A stretch of DNA of 64,000 bases from Bacteroidales bacterium (GCA_003249255.1 QKJP01000061.1:62001-126000), one strand, 5' to 3'; counted from the first letter of the stretch, positions 17,223 to 26,336 are shown. A program made the numbers and translations. Notes: generated by a model from the sequence alone, not told the origin.

Positions 17223-18353
17223 ATGTTCGAGACATTATCACATTTAGCTTTGCAGCAGTATTGGTGGGTAATAGTATCCCTGCTAGGTGCACTTTTAGTT
17301 TTTTTAATGTTTGTACAAGGTGGACAAACCTTAATCTATACGATTGGTAAAACAGAATCTGAGCGTACAATATTAGTAAATACCCTTGGGCGAAAGTGGG
17401 AGTTCACCTTTACAACTTTAGTCACTTTTGGAGGAGCTTTCTTTGCATCATTTCCACTCTTTTACTCCACTAGCTTTGGAGGAGCGTATTGGGTTTGGAT
17501 GATTATTTTATTTGCGTTTGTTATTCAAGCCATAGCGTATGAGTTTCGTTCGCGGCCAAATAACTTCTTTGGTGCTCGTACCTATGAGATGTTTTTATTT
17601 ATTAATGGATTATTAGGTACAGTGTTAATTGGAACAGCGGTAGGAACTTTTTTTACCGGATCTAATTTTGTTGTAAACAGCATGAATCAATCCGAGTGGG
17701 CAACGCCATTTTATGGTTTAGAAGCTGCACTTAACTTTCATAACTTAAGCCTGGGCTTGACGGTTTTCTTTTTGGCTAGAGTCTTAGGGTTGCTTTATTT
17801 TTTAAACAGTACTAATCATCCCGAGATTGATAGTAGAGCAAGAAAGCACTTGATTTATAATACTATTCCTTTTTTAGTGTTTTTCTTAACTTTTGTAATC
17901 TGGTTATTGGTGCGGGATGGTTTTGCTGTTGATGCAGATGGTGTTGTTTCTATGGAAAGTTTTAAGTATTGGCATAACCTTCTTGCCATGCCAGTGGTAC
18001 TGCTTATCTTTTTGCTTGGAGTTCTAGCCGTTTTATTCGGAATTGGAAGCGAGTTATTGAAGCAAACTCGAAAAGGAATCTGGTTTAGTGGTGCTGGAAC
18101 TGTATTAACTGTTTTAAGCTTATTTTTCCTTGCGGGTTTCAATGGAACATCCTTTTATCCATCCAGCTATGATTTACAAAGTTCATTAACTATTCAAAAC
18201 TCATCATCCAGTCATTTTACGTTAACAGCAATGAGTTATGTGTCTTTATTTGTGCCTTTCGTTGTGGCCTATATTTGGTATGTGTGGAAGGCAATTAATA
18301 ACAGACCTATTGACGAAGAGGAAATGAACTCAGATGATTTACATGTGTATTAA
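17223..18353 (+). CDS. cydB: Cytochrome bd ubiquinol oxidase subunit II
   Basis: A 376-residue subunit, near the 379 of E. coli CydB. Early features are QYWWVIVSLLGALLVFLMFVQGGQT and the acidic/aromatic EFTFTTLVTFGGAFFASFPLFYST. About eight membrane helices are visible. CydB packs against CydA and completes the oxidase. It starts two bases after the cydA stop, so translation is coupled. The C-terminal tail is acidic (DEEEMNSDDLHVY). Confidence 0.95.
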   Translation: MFETLSHLALQQYWWVIVSLLGALLVFLMFVQGGQTLIYTIGKTESERTILVNTLGRKWEFTFTTLVTFGGAFFASFPLFYSTSFGGAYWVWMIILFAFVIQAIAYEFRSRPNNFFGARTYEMFLFINGLLGTVLIGTAVGTFFTGSNFVVNSMNQSEWATPFYGLEAALNFHNLSLGLTVFFLARVLGLLYFLNSTNHPEIDSRARKHLIYNTIPFLVFFLTFVIWLLVRDGFAVDADGVVSMESFKYWHNLLAMPVVLLIFLLGVLAVLFGIGSELLKQTRKGIWFSGAGTVLTVLSLFFLAGFNGTSFYPSSYDLQSSLTIQNSSSSHFTLTAMSYVSLFVPFVVAYIWYVWKAINNRPIDEEEMNSDDLHVY

Positions 18354-18371
18354 TTCAAAAACGGATTTGTT

Positions 18372-18488
18372 ATGCAATATTTAGCTCAAATACTATGGTA
18401 TCTTTCTTTTCCTGCTACAATTATAGTTAGTTACTATGCGGTGAAATTGGCATTAAAAGCCTTCCATAAAAATGAAGGAGTTGATTAA
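18372..18488 (+). CDS. cydX: CydX-like small subunit
   Basis: A 38-residue open frame, 18 bases after cydB. It encodes one hydrophobic helix (LWYLSFPATIIVSYYAVKLAL) with a short charged tail. Position after cydB, size and single helix match CydX, the small subunit that stabilises the haem groups of cytochrome bd. Sequence identity to E. coli CydX is not evident, so the call rests on context. A terminator follows directly. Confidence 0.65.
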   Translation: MQYLAQILWYLSFPATIIVSYYAVKLALKAFHKNEGVD

Positions 18489-18510
18489 AACTAAAGATAG
18501 AATTATAAAA

Positions 18511-18540
18511 AAAAGGCTTGAATTGATTTTCAGGCCTTTT
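18511..18540 (+). terminator. Terminator of the cyd operon
   Basis: AAAAGGCTTGA (18511-18521) pairs with TCAGGCCTTTT (18530-18540) through 11 base pairs including one G-T, with an 8-base loop. It lies 22 bases after the CydX-like stop codon. Confidence 0.75.
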
Positions 18541-18731
18541 GTATTTTATGATGGGTAGCAGACTTTGTTTTTATGATCTCTAAATGTTTTGCAAGGATCA
18601 TTATCTAACAAGTAAGTTAGTTGGTAAAGTATTGTTTGAGTTGCAATTGTGAAATTTTGAATAGTTAGAAGGTCAAATTAGCACATTGTCTCCTTTACAC
18701 CTTAGCACATCATAAACAAGAATCTGACGAT

Positions 18732-19460
18732 CTATTTTATTCCCAGCGCCCACTTTCCTATCGAAACTAAAATGTAATACATTATAAGTGCAGCGATACC
18801 ACCTAGGCCCCATAGTGCAATAAAAACTAGAGCTAAAATTAAAAGGATAAATCGCTCTTGGTTTTCTTTCCACTTTAAGCTTTTGATTTTTAATGATTTC
18901 ATTGGGATTTCGCTAATTAGCATCATGCAGAATAATGCAATCGTTAAGAGCATAAAAATTGGTTTGAACCATTCAAAAGCGACTGGCATCTCAAGAAACT
19001 TATAGGCAAAAGCAGCTGTAAAAATTCCTGTAGCAGTTGTCGTTAAACCTAAAAAGTTTTCTGTTTGGCGGGTGTCTACATTGAATTTTGCTAATCGAAG
19101 CGCCGCAAAGGCCACCATAATAAATGGCATAAGAACTAATACTTTTTGTTGTAGTTCCATCGAAAAATAGGGACTTGTATAACTCCCTGTAAGTTGGTAT
19201 TTGATGAGGCACGACCAGATTGCCGAAGGTGCAAACCCGAAACTTATCAAGTCAGCTAAACTGTCTAGTTCTTTTCCCATCTCGCCATAAGCATTAAATG
19301 CTCTTGCCGCAAAACCATCCAAAAAGTCAAAAAGTGATCCAATGAAGATTAACCAAATGGCTACTTCAATTCGACCATTGATGGCGTAAAAGGTTGCACC
19401 AACTCCACAAAGGACATTAAGTGAAGTGATGAAGTTTGGAATATGTTTTGTGATTTTCAT
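18732..19460 (-). CDS. pssA: CDP-diacylglycerol-serine O-phosphatidyltransferase
   Basis: A 242-residue integral membrane enzyme that makes phosphatidylserine, the precursor of phosphatidylethanolamine. The CDP-alcohol phosphotransferase signature D-G-x2-A-R-x8-G-x3-D-x3-D is met exactly by DGFAARAFNAYGEMGKELD and the next SLAD (about residues 48-70). About seven hydrophobic helices follow. It stands alone, with no psd gene beside it. Confidence 0.9.
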   Translation of the reverse strand: MKITKHIPNFITSLNVLCGVGATFYAINGRIEVAIWLIFIGSLFDFLDGFAARAFNAYGEMGKELDSLADLISFGFAPSAIWSCLIKYQLTGSYTSPYFSMELQQKVLVLMPFIMVAFAALRLAKFNVDTRQTENFLGLTTTATGIFTAAFAYKFLEMPVAFEWFKPIFMLLTIALFCMMLISEIPMKSLKIKSLKWKENQERFILLILALVFIALWGLGGIAALIMYYILVSIGKWALGIK

Positions 19461-19759
19461 TTCGCAGAGTTTTTAGCGAAATTACTGAAACCATCTTATT
19501 ATCGAAACTCCTTCATGTGTTTTATTTTTTATTTCACTGTTAAAAATTCATTAAAAGAAAGCCTGTCTTTTAATTGTATAAGCTTTGTTTTACCATCTGA
19601 TAAAAATGTTAGTGCCTGGAATATGAGGTGTTTGTATGAAATTTAAATTTTTACTTCACACATCTCATTACAAAGGCGCTATTATTTTTGCTTTAACAAT
19701 CTATGGTTAATATTATGGTGTTAAATTATAGTAAAACAGTGGTTTTTATCGGTTTAAAA

Positions 19760-19791
19760 TTTGTTCATTCAAATTCTACCCTCTATATTTG
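19760..19791 (+). promoter_or_regulatory. his operon promoter
   Basis: TTTG at 19760-19763 and a perfect TATATTTG at 19784-19791 are 20 bases apart. Transcription would begin shortly before the leader peptide start at 19811. Confidence 0.7.
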
Positions 19792-19810
19792 TGAGCGAAA
19801 ATTATAAATC

Positions 19811-19858
19811 ATGCAAAAATCAACACATCATCATCATTTTTATCTGCTACAGAGGTAG
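19811..19858 (+). CDS. hisL: his operon leader peptide
   Basis: A 15-codon frame encoding MQKSTHHHHFYLLQR. Four consecutive CAT histidine codons sit in the middle. It lies just after a consensus promoter, just before a terminator-like hairpin and upstream of hisG. That is the arrangement of a histidine attenuator: ribosomes stall at the His codons when charged tRNA-His is scarce. Confidence 0.85.
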   Translation: MQKSTHHHHFYLLQR

Positions 19859-19919
19859 GCGGAGGATGATGTGTATACAAAATATTTATCCAAGCTTGCC
19901 TACAAGGCAGGCTTTTTTT
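19823..19919 (+). promoter_or_regulatory. his attenuator with alternative hairpins
   Basis: Three pairings are visible. ACACATCATC (19823-19832, over the His codons) complements GATGATGTGT (19865-19874). AAGCTTGCCT (19892-19901) and AGGCAGGCTT (19905-19914) form the terminator stem with a 3-base loop and a T tract. GTAGGC (19855-19860) complements GCCTAC (19898-19903) and can form an antiterminator. A ribosome stalled at the His codons would block the first pairing and free the second strand for antitermination. The model is inferred from complementarity. Confidence 0.75.
19892..19919 (+). terminator. Attenuator terminator before hisG
   Basis: A 10-base-pair stem (one G-T pair), loop ACA, followed by T residues to 19919. 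It lies 33 bases after the leader peptide stop and 128 bases before hisG. Confidence 0.8.
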
Positions 19920-20047
19920 GTTTTTTAAAATGATTTAAATTAAATGTAGTAACAAGATGTTAGTCATCATGATCGAGTCTAACGTCTACCCGTTTAAAAG
20001 TCGGGACTAAACATTTAAAAAGTAGGTAGAATATTAAAATACAAGTA

Positions 20048-20908
20048 ATGGAGACAAAGATCAGAATTGCGTTACAGAAAAAAGGAAGATTGTTTGAGGA
20101 TTCAATGGAGCTTTTAAAAGAAGCAGGCATTAAGTTTAATATTGGTCGTGGTAAGTTAGTGGCAAGTTCACCAAACTTTCCAATTGAAGTATTGTTTTTA
20201 CGTGATGATGATATTCCACAAACAGTAGCAGATAGTGTTGCCGATATTGGTATTGTTGGCGAAAACGAAATGGCAGAAAAAAATTACGATATCGAAATTG
20301 CTAAACGATTAGGTTTTAGCAAGTGTCGTTTGTCTTTAGCGATTCCAAAGTCTGAAAAATACACCGGTTTAGATTATTTTAATGGTAAAAAGATCGCAAC
20401 TTCATATCCTGTTATCGTAAACAAGTTCTTTAATGATAAAAATATCAAAGCAGAAGTGCATGAAATTACAGGTTCTGTTGAGATTGCTCCGGGCATTGGT
20501 TTAGCTGATGCTATTTTTGATATCGTTAGTTCAGGTAGTACATTAGTTGCAAACAGCTTAAAAGAAGTTGAAGTGGTAATGTTTTCAGAAGCCTTGTTAT
20601 TAGCTGCTCCAAACATTAGCGATGAAAAAAGAGCTTTGTTAAACGAAATTATATTCCGTTTTGAAGCTGTTCAGGCTGCTAAAAACAACAAGTACATTTT
20701 AATGAACGTACCTACAGCTAAGGTCGACGAAATCGTAAATATTCTTCCTGGCATTAAAAGTCCTACAGTTCTTCCTTTAGCAAATGAAGGATGGAGTTCT
20801 GTGCACACAGTAATCAAAGAAAAAGAATTCTGGCAAATTATTGGTAAGCTCAAGAATCTTGGTGCAGAAGGAATTCTTGTGGTGCCTATCGAAAAGATGA
20901 TTCTTTAA
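20048..20908 (+). CDS. hisG: ATP phosphoribosyltransferase, long form
   Basis: A 286-residue enzyme of the first step of histidine synthesis, joining ATP and PRPP. Its length matches the long HisG form, with a catalytic part (about 1-210) and a C-terminal ACT-like regulatory domain that binds histidine. Motifs include RIALQKKGRLFEDS at the start and the PRPP-loop region ATSYPVIVNKFF, with SSGSTLVANSLKE further on. No hisZ is needed for the long form. Transcription is expected to be set by the upstream attenuator and activity by histidine feedback. Confidence 0.95.
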   Translation: METKIRIALQKKGRLFEDSMELLKEAGIKFNIGRGKLVASSPNFPIEVLFLRDDDIPQTVADSVADIGIVGENEMAEKNYDIEIAKRLGFSKCRLSLAIPKSEKYTGLDYFNGKKIATSYPVIVNKFFNDKNIKAEVHEITGSVEIAPGIGLADAIFDIVSSGSTLVANSLKEVEVVMFSEALLLAAPNISDEKRALLNEIIFRFEAVQAAKNNKYILMNVPTAKVDEIVNILPGIKSPTVLPLANEGWSSVHTVIKEKEFWQIIGKLKNLGAEGILVVPIEKMIL

Positions 20909-20940
20909 TTAGAAGATAGATTTGAGTAATGAGATGGATG

Positions 20941-20958
20941 TCCCGATAATTTTCGGGA
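20941..20958. repeat. Short inverted repeat, TCCCGA...TCGGGA
   Basis: TCCCGA (20941-20946) and TCGGGA (20953-20958) form a 6-base-pair hairpin in the hisG-hisD gap. A sibling lies at 21057. Confidence 0.6.
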
Positions 20959-21056
20959 TGCATTTCTTACGGTTCTAACATCATGTTCATGGTTTATGAT
21001 TTGATTTTAGAGAAGGATGGCTGTTGTTAAGTGGCTGTCTTATTTCTAATATCTCA

Positions 21057-21074
21057 TCCCGATAGCTGTCGGGA
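21057..21074. repeat. Short inverted repeat, second copy
   Basis: TCCCGA (21057-21062) and TCGGGA (21069-21074) have the same arms as the copy at 20941, with a different 6-base loop. It lies just before the chosen hisD start. Confidence 0.6.
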
Positions 21075-21093
21075 CAAATATCTTAGAAAGAAT

Positions 21094-22383
21094 ATGCAAA
21101 AAATATTATACCCGGCTCAAGCTGAATGGGCTAAGTTATTGGAGCGTCCCGATAATGGGTTAGAAGATCTTTATGATGTGGCGCGTGAAGTGCTTGATGA
21201 TGTAAAGCAACATGGCGATGAGGCGGTTAAAAAATATACCTCAAAATTTGATGGTGTTGATTTAACCGATTTGCAAGTTTCGCAAGCCGAAATTGATGAA
21301 GCTTGTTTAGCTGTTTCTGCTGAGTTGAAAAATGCTATTCTCTTGGCTAAAAAGAATGTGGAAACATTTCATTTAGCGCAGCGGGCAAATCATGAAGTGG
21401 TTGAGACAATGCCGGGTGTGTCCTGTTGGCAACGATCCATGCCTATCGAGAAAGTGGGGTTGTATATCCCCGGAGGTTCAGCACCTCTTTTTTCAACTGT
21501 TTTAATGTTAGCTATTCCGGCCAAAATTGCTGGTTGTAGTCAGATTGTATTGTGTACGCCAGCCAACAAAGCAGGTAAAGTACATCCTGCAATTTTATAC
21601 ACTGCCTCCTTAATTGGTGTTCATCACATTTATAAATTGGGGGGTATTCAGGCAATTGGAGCCATGGCTTATGGAACCGAAACCATTTCTAAAGTCTATA
21701 AAATATTTGGACCCGGGAACCGTTTTGTTACTGCAGCAAAGCAACTGGTAAGTCTTAAAGATGTTGCTATCGATATGCCGGCAGGTCCTTCGGAAGTGAT
21801 GGTTTTGGCTGATGAAAGTGCCGAACCTGCTTTTGTGGCGTCGGATTTATTGTCGCAGGCAGAGCATGGAGGCGATTCTCAAGTGATTTTAGTTTCCGAT
21901 AGCGAATCTTTAGTCGATCAGGTTGACGCCGAGGTTCAAGCTCAATTAAAAGAACTTGGTCGGGAAGAGATTGCTTTGAAAGCATTAGAAAATAGCCGTA
22001 CCATCGTTTTAAAGTCCAGGTCTGAAATGATCGAAATGTCTAATCAATACGCTCCTGAACATTTAATCATTTCGATGAGAGATGATGAAAAAGTAGCGAT
22101 GAAAATTACCAATGCCGGGTCGGTCTTTTTAGGTAATTACTCACCCGAGAGTGCAGGCGATTATGCGTCGGGTACAAATCATACGCTTCCTACCCATGGA
22201 TACGCAACAACTTATAGTGGTGTAAATTTGGATAGCTACATCAAAAAGATAACCTATCAGAAAATTACTAAGCAAGGTCTGTTAAAAATTGGTCCGGCCA
22301 TTGAGATAATGGCAGAGGCAGAAGAATTAGATGCGCATAAGAATGCAGTTACAGTTAGGTTGAATCACATTAAGGCTCAGTAA
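21094..22383 (+). CDS. hisD: Histidinol dehydrogenase
   Basis: A 429-residue zinc enzyme (E. coli HisD has 434) that oxidises histidinol to histidine in two NAD-dependent steps. Motifs include YIPGGSAPLFSTVLM, KIFGPGNRFVTAAK, the metal-site LLSQAEHGGDSQ and SGTNHTLPTHGYA. The open frame could begin at 21031, but those 21 residues translate the inverted repeat and are not family sequence; 21094 gives the normal N-terminus. The stop overlaps the hisC start by one base (TAATG). Confidence 0.95.
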   Translation: MQKILYPAQAEWAKLLERPDNGLEDLYDVAREVLDDVKQHGDEAVKKYTSKFDGVDLTDLQVSQAEIDEACLAVSAELKNAILLAKKNVETFHLAQRANHEVVETMPGVSCWQRSMPIEKVGLYIPGGSAPLFSTVLMLAIPAKIAGCSQIVLCTPANKAGKVHPAILYTASLIGVHHIYKLGGIQAIGAMAYGTETISKVYKIFGPGNRFVTAAKQLVSLKDVAIDMPAGPSEVMVLADESAEPAFVASDLLSQAEHGGDSQVILVSDSESLVDQVDAEVQAQLKELGREEIALKALENSRTIVLKSRSEMIEMSNQYAPEHLIISMRDDEKVAMKITNAGSVFLGNYSPESAGDYASGTNHTLPTHGYATTYSGVNLDSYIKKITYQKITKQGLLKIGPAIEIMAEAEELDAHKNAVTVRLNHIKAQ

Positions 22384-23420
22384 TGAAAAATATAAATGAT
22401 CTGTTAAGAGATTGTATTCGTGGACTAAAACCATATTCGTCTGCAAGAGATGAGTATACGGGCGAAGTTGGAGTTTTCTTAGATGCTAACGAGAACCCTT
22501 TCAATAATCCATATAACCGTTATCCTGATCCGTATCAGCGTAAGCTTAAAGAAAAAATTGTTGCGATTAAAGGCGCAAAGGCTTCGCAGTTGTTTTTAGG
22601 AAATGGTAGCGATGAGCCCATTGATTTGTTATTTCGTGCATTTTGTGAGCCGGGAGTTGAGAATGTTGTTTCGATCAATCCAACTTATGGAATGTATCAG
22701 GTTGCCGCAGATATTAATAATATCGACGTAAGAAAAGTGTTACTTACAGATGACTTTGAACTGGATGTACCGGCACTTTTAAATGCTTGCGACGATAAAA
22801 CAAAGATGTTATTCATTTGCTCACCCAATAATCCTACCGGTAATAGTTTTAAGAAAGAAGACATCGAAACGATTTTGTCAAATTTTGATGGAATAGTTGT
22901 TTTAGATGAAGCTTATATTGATTTTGCTCCCGAAAAAAGTTTCTTACCGGTTTTAGAGCAGTATCCAAAATTGGTAATACTTCAAACATTTTCTAAAGCT
23001 TGGGGTATGGCAGGCATCCGTTTAGGAATGGCCTTTGCGAGTGAAGAAATTATTCGGGTATTAAGCAAAATTAAGTATCCATATAATATTAATATTCTTA
23101 CCCAGCAAAAAGCATCTGAGTTATTAGATCATGTTGCAGGTAAAGATGCGTGGGTAAAAGAGATTCTTGCTGAAAGAGTTAAGGTGATTGATGGTTTGAG
23201 TCAGCTCTCTTTTGTTCATAAGATTTATCCTTCGGATGCGAATTACTTATTGGTTAAGACCGATCAGCCAAAAGCGATATATAATTACTTGGTCGATAAA
23301 CAAATTATTGTTCGTGATCGCTCATCAGTTGCGCTATGCGAAGGTTGTTTGCGTATCACAATTGGTTCTCCTGATGAGAACAACCAATTGATGGATGCAT
23401 TGGCTCAGTATAATAAATAG
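22383..23420 (+). CDS. hisC: Histidinol-phosphate aminotransferase
   Basis: A 345-residue class II PLP aminotransferase that converts imidazole-acetol phosphate to histidinol phosphate. The PLP lysine is expected at Lys205 in TFSKAWGMAGIRLG. Other motifs are FLDANENP at the start, SPNNPTGN, and the VLDEAYIDF aspartate that binds the PLP ring nitrogen. Translational coupling to hisD is shown by the one-base overlap. Confidence 0.94.
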   Translation: MKNINDLLRDCIRGLKPYSSARDEYTGEVGVFLDANENPFNNPYNRYPDPYQRKLKEKIVAIKGAKASQLFLGNGSDEPIDLLFRAFCEPGVENVVSINPTYGMYQVAADINNIDVRKVLLTDDFELDVPALLNACDDKTKMLFICSPNNPTGNSFKKEDIETILSNFDGIVVLDEAYIDFAPEKSFLPVLEQYPKLVILQTFSKAWGMAGIRLGMAFASEEIIRVLSKIKYPYNINILTQQKASELLDHVAGKDAWVKEILAERVKVIDGLSQLSFVHKIYPSDANYLLVKTDQPKAIYNYLVDKQIIVRDRSSVALCEGCLRITIGSPDENNQLMDALAQYNK

Positions 23421-23728
23421 AAAACGTCTATCCGTTTTTACGCATAATGATTTTAACACAGACCTGTCCGACGCAGGCTGGGACACAAAAGCACAGTGTT
23501 TATGAAGTTAAAACTATAAAACTCTGTGTCTCTGTGTTGATGTTTTTTTGGTGGCATACTTATTTTTATGCATTATGCATAATTGTGGATATTCAAAAAT
23601 AGAAATTAGATTTTTGGATGATAGACTCTCGAAAAGTTTATCGTACTAGTAATTAATAACCAAGTTAGGAGATTAGATGGAGGGTTTATGGAAGTCTATT
23701 ATCTAATGTCGAACTATCTACTATCTAA
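23421..23728. other. Intergenic region inside the his operon
   Basis: These 308 bases split hisC from hisB. They hold copy B of the dispersed repeat, then a low-complexity stretch of repeated CTATTATCTAA-like words (about 23690-23728). No promoter box of good quality and no gene was seen. Confidence 0.55.
23433..23552. repeat. Dispersed intergenic repeat, copy B
   Basis: It repeats the words of the copy at 6486-6596 in the same order: TTTTTACG, ATTTTAACACA, TATAAAACTCTGTGTCT, then CTCTGTGTTG and a T run. This copy has an extra G/C-rich stretch near 23462-23483 with complementary TGTCC and GGACA ends. Confidence 0.6.
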
Positions 23729-24859
23729 ATGAAAAAAAAAGCATTATTCATCGATCGTGATGGAACACTTATATTAGAGCCACCTGTAGATTTTCAGGTA
23801 GACAGTTTAGAGAAGTTGGAATTTTATCCGGGTGTATTTCAAAATTTATCAAAAGTTGCCAATATGCTCGATTTTGAATTAGTCATGGTAACTAATCAAG
23901 ATGGTTTAGGAACAGATTCTTTTCCTGAAGATACTTTCTGGCCTGCCCAAAAGAAAATGCTAGCTGCTCTTAAGGGTGAGGGAATTGAGTTTGATGATAT
24001 CTTAATTGATAAATCTTTTCCTGAAGATAATGCTCCAACGCGCAAGCCAAGAACCGGACTTTTGGGTAAATACATGACTGGGGATTACGATTTAACCAAT
24101 TCTTTCGTCATTGGAGATCGTATTACCGACGTAGAATTAGCTAAGAATCTAGGCACTAAAGCGATATTTTTAAAAGAAGGAGAAGAGGCCAATTCTTTAT
24201 TGCATGAATCGGGCTTAGGTGATGTTTGTGTGTTATCCACTATGTCATGGAAAGAAATTGCTTCTTTTTTATTTAAAACAGAGCGTTCAGCTACTGTTGA
24301 GCGTAAAACAGCAGAAACAAGCATCTTTGTTTCGGTCGATTTAGATGGAACCGGTAAATGTGATATTTCCACAGGACTACATTTTTTCGATCACATGTTA
24401 GAGCAGATCGGAAAACATTCCGGTGCAGATTTAACCGTTAAGGTTCTAGGAGATCTTCATGTAGATGAGCATCATACCATGGAAGATACGGCCATTGTTT
24501 TGGGTGAAGCATTCAAGAAGGCTTTAGGAGATAAGCGCGGTATCGAACGTTATGGATTCTGTTTGCCAATGGATGATTGTTTGGTGCAGGTTGCAATCGA
24601 TTTTGGAGGGCGTCCATGGTTAGTTTGGGATGCCGAATTTAATCGTGAAATGATTGGTGATACACCAACCGAAATGTTCCATCATTTCTTTAAAAGTTTC
24701 TCAGATGCTTCTGCAAGTAATTTAAATATTAAAGCAGAAGGAGCTAATGAACATCATAAAATTGAAGGCATCTTCAAAGCTTTAGCCCGTGCAATTCGTG
24801 CAGCCATTCGTAAGGACCCCTATTCAGATCAACTTCCGTCCACCAAGGGAATGTTGTAG
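23729..24859 (+). CDS. hisB: Bifunctional histidinol-phosphatase / imidazoleglycerol-phosphate dehydratase
   Basis: A 376-residue fusion of two histidine pathway enzymes. Residues 1-165 form a HAD-type phosphatase with the nucleophile motif FIDRDGTLI and the [17 protein letters not shown] motif. Residues 185-376 form the dehydratase, with the metal-binding [28 protein letters not shown] and [17 protein letters not shown] histidine clusters. The fused form is also found in enterobacteria and many Bacteroidota. The pathway genes hisH, hisA, hisF and hisI are not in the window and must lie elsewhere. Confidence 0.95.
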   Translation: MKKKALFIDRDGTLILEPPVDFQVDSLEKLEFYPGVFQNLSKVANMLDFELVMVTNQDGLGTDSFPEDTFWPAQKKMLAALKGEGIEFDDILIDKSFPEDNAPTRKPRTGLLGKYMTGDYDLTNSFVIGDRITDVELAKNLGTKAIFLKEGEEANSLLHESGLGDVCVLSTMSWKEIASFLFKTERSATVERKTAETSIFVSVDLDGTGKCDISTGLHFFDHMLEQIGKHSGADLTVKVLGDLHVDEHHTMEDTAIVLGEAFKKALGDKRGIERYGFCLPMDDCLVQVAIDFGGRPWLVWDAEFNREMIGDTPTEMFHHFFKSFSDASASNLNIKAEGANEHHKIEGIFKALARAIRAAIRKDPYSDQLPSTKGML

Positions 24860-24883
24860 AAAAGTATAGTGCAAATTATCTAG

Positions 24884-24916
24884 TCCGTAATCCGAAGTTG
24901 GGTTACGGATTTTTTT
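24884..24916 (+). terminator. Terminator of the his operon
   Basis: TCCGTAATCC (24884-24893) pairs with GGGTTACGGA (24900-24909), 10 base pairs with one G-T, then seven T. It lies 25 bases after hisB. Confidence 0.85.
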
Positions 24917-24967
24917 ATTTGAGGGTTTATACTTTGAACTCCGTGCTCAGGACTTCGTTCTTTATAA

Positions 24968-24997
24968 TAAAAAAAGCAGAAGAGTTTCCCCTTCTGC
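24968..24997 (-). terminator. Terminator of fabD
   Basis: GCAGAAG at 24976-24982 and CTTCTGC at 24991-24997 form a stem. Read on the minus strand it is followed by eight T. It lies 29 bases after the fabD stop. Confidence 0.7.
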
Positions 24998-25025
24998 CTT
25001 AAATTCTTCTGCCTACTGCCTTTCC

Positions 25026-25916
25026 TTACCCTTGGTAAGTACTATAGCCAACAGTCGCCATTTTGCGGTCTACTTTTTTAACTAAGCCTTGTAAAACATT
25101 GCCTGGACCAACTTCCGTAAATGAAGTTACACCGTCTGCAATCATGTTTTGTACGGTTTGTGTCCATTTTACAGGGGCTGTTAACTGAGCAACTAGGTTT
25201 TCTTTAATAGTTGCCGGGTCAGTAACTGCTTGCGCATTTACATTTTGGTAAACCGGGCAAATCGGAGCATTAAACTTAGTAGCTTCAATTGCAGCAGCTA
25301 ATTCCTCGCGAGCCGGCTCCATTAGAGGAGAGTGGAAGGCTCCGCCAACAGGAAGCTTAAGAGCTCTTTTAGCGCCTTTTTCAGTTAATTCTTCACAAGC
25401 TTTATCGATTCCTGCAAAGCTACCTGAGATTACTAACTGTCCGGGACAGTTGTAGTTAGCTGCAACAACAACGTCTTCGATGCTGCCACATACTTCTTCC
25501 ACGATACCGTCTTCCAGGCCAACAATAGCTGCCATTGTAGATGGTTCGATTTCGCAAGCTTTTTGCATTGCCTGAGCGCGCTGTGAAACTAGTTTTAAGC
25601 CATCCTCAAAGCTCATTGCACCGGCTGCAACCAATGCAGAAAACTCCCCTAAAGAGTGACCTGCTACCATCTCTGGGGCAAACTCGTTACCTAATGTTTT
25701 CGCCAAAATTACTGAGTGTAAGAAAATGGCTGGTTGTGTTACTTTAGTTTGTTTTAGGTCTTCATCTGTACCTTCAAACATTAAGTCTGTGATGCGGAAG
25801 CCTAAAATTTCATTAGCTTTTTCGAAAAGTTCTTTCGCTAATTCAGAATTCTTATAAAGGTCTTTGCCCATTCCTACGAATTGAGCTCCTTGACCTGGGA
25901 AAACAAATGCTTTCAT
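25026..25916 (-). CDS. fabD: Malonyl-CoA:acyl carrier protein transacylase
   Basis: A 296-residue enzyme that moves malonyl groups from CoA to acyl carrier protein for fatty acid synthesis. FVFPGQGAQFVGMG opens the protein. GHSLGEFSAL holds the nucleophile Ser88, and GGAFHSPLM the catalytic histidine. TEVGPGNVLQGLVKK near the end is also family-typical. It stands apart from other fab genes and is divergent from the ribosomal cluster. A TATATTTG box lies upstream on the minus strand (26032-26039). Confidence 0.95.
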   Translation of the reverse strand: MKAFVFPGQGAQFVGMGKDLYKNSELAKELFEKANEILGFRITDLMFEGTDEDLKQTKVTQPAIFLHSVILAKTLGNEFAPEMVAGHSLGEFSALVAAGAMSFEDGLKLVSQRAQAMQKACEIEPSTMAAIVGLEDGIVEEVCGSIEDVVVAANYNCPGQLVISGSFAGIDKACEELTEKGAKRALKLPVGGAFHSPLMEPAREELAAAIEATKFNAPICPVYQNVNAQAVTDPATIKENLVAQLTAPVKWTQTVQNMIADGVTSFTEVGPGNVLQGLVKKVDRKMATVGYSTYQG

Positions 25917-26031
25917 TGAAAAGTAATTTTAAGATTTCAATGTTTTAAAACTCTGGTATTAGGTGCCTTAGTCATAAATATGCTAAGGCTCTCAGCTGTT
26001 GTAAAACATAAAATTTTAATTTGTTGGGGTG

Positions 26032-26039
26032 CAAATATA
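26032..26039 (-). promoter_or_regulatory. -7 box of the fabD promoter
   Basis: CAAATATA on the plus strand is TATATTTG on the minus strand, a full match to TAnnTTTG. It lies about 115 bases before the fabD start. No clear -33 was seen. Confidence 0.5.
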
Positions 26040-26336
26040 ATGCATTTTATTCCATGTGGGCTATGAATTAGCTAAATAGTTTATAAAGAGATCGTTTTTA
26101 GTGGTGTTGAGAAGCTGTTTGGAGTGAAAAATGACCGAAGGAGATCCTCTCCAAAAGGACATGTGATATTGATTCGCTTGTTGATAAGTTGTTAAAAACC
26201 TCTTGTTTTATTCCGAAAGTAAAATACTCACGAAAAAGATTTGCAGTCGCTCTAACGAATTAATATCTAGTCATAAAAACTCAAAAAAAATATTAAAAAA
26301 ACAGCTAGTTATAGCTCGAAATCAAATAGAAATCAC

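Larger units (their letters stand above)
19461..20047. promoter_or_regulatory. his operon control region
   Basis: These 587 bases between pssA and hisG hold the his promoter, the leader peptide gene and the attenuator, listed separately. The first 290 bases next to pssA carry no recognised element, nor do the 128 bases after the attenuator. Confidence 0.7.

Noticed and set aside
21031-21093. Longer start of hisD
   Set aside because: The extra codons run through a short inverted repeat and do not match the family; 21094 gives the normal length.
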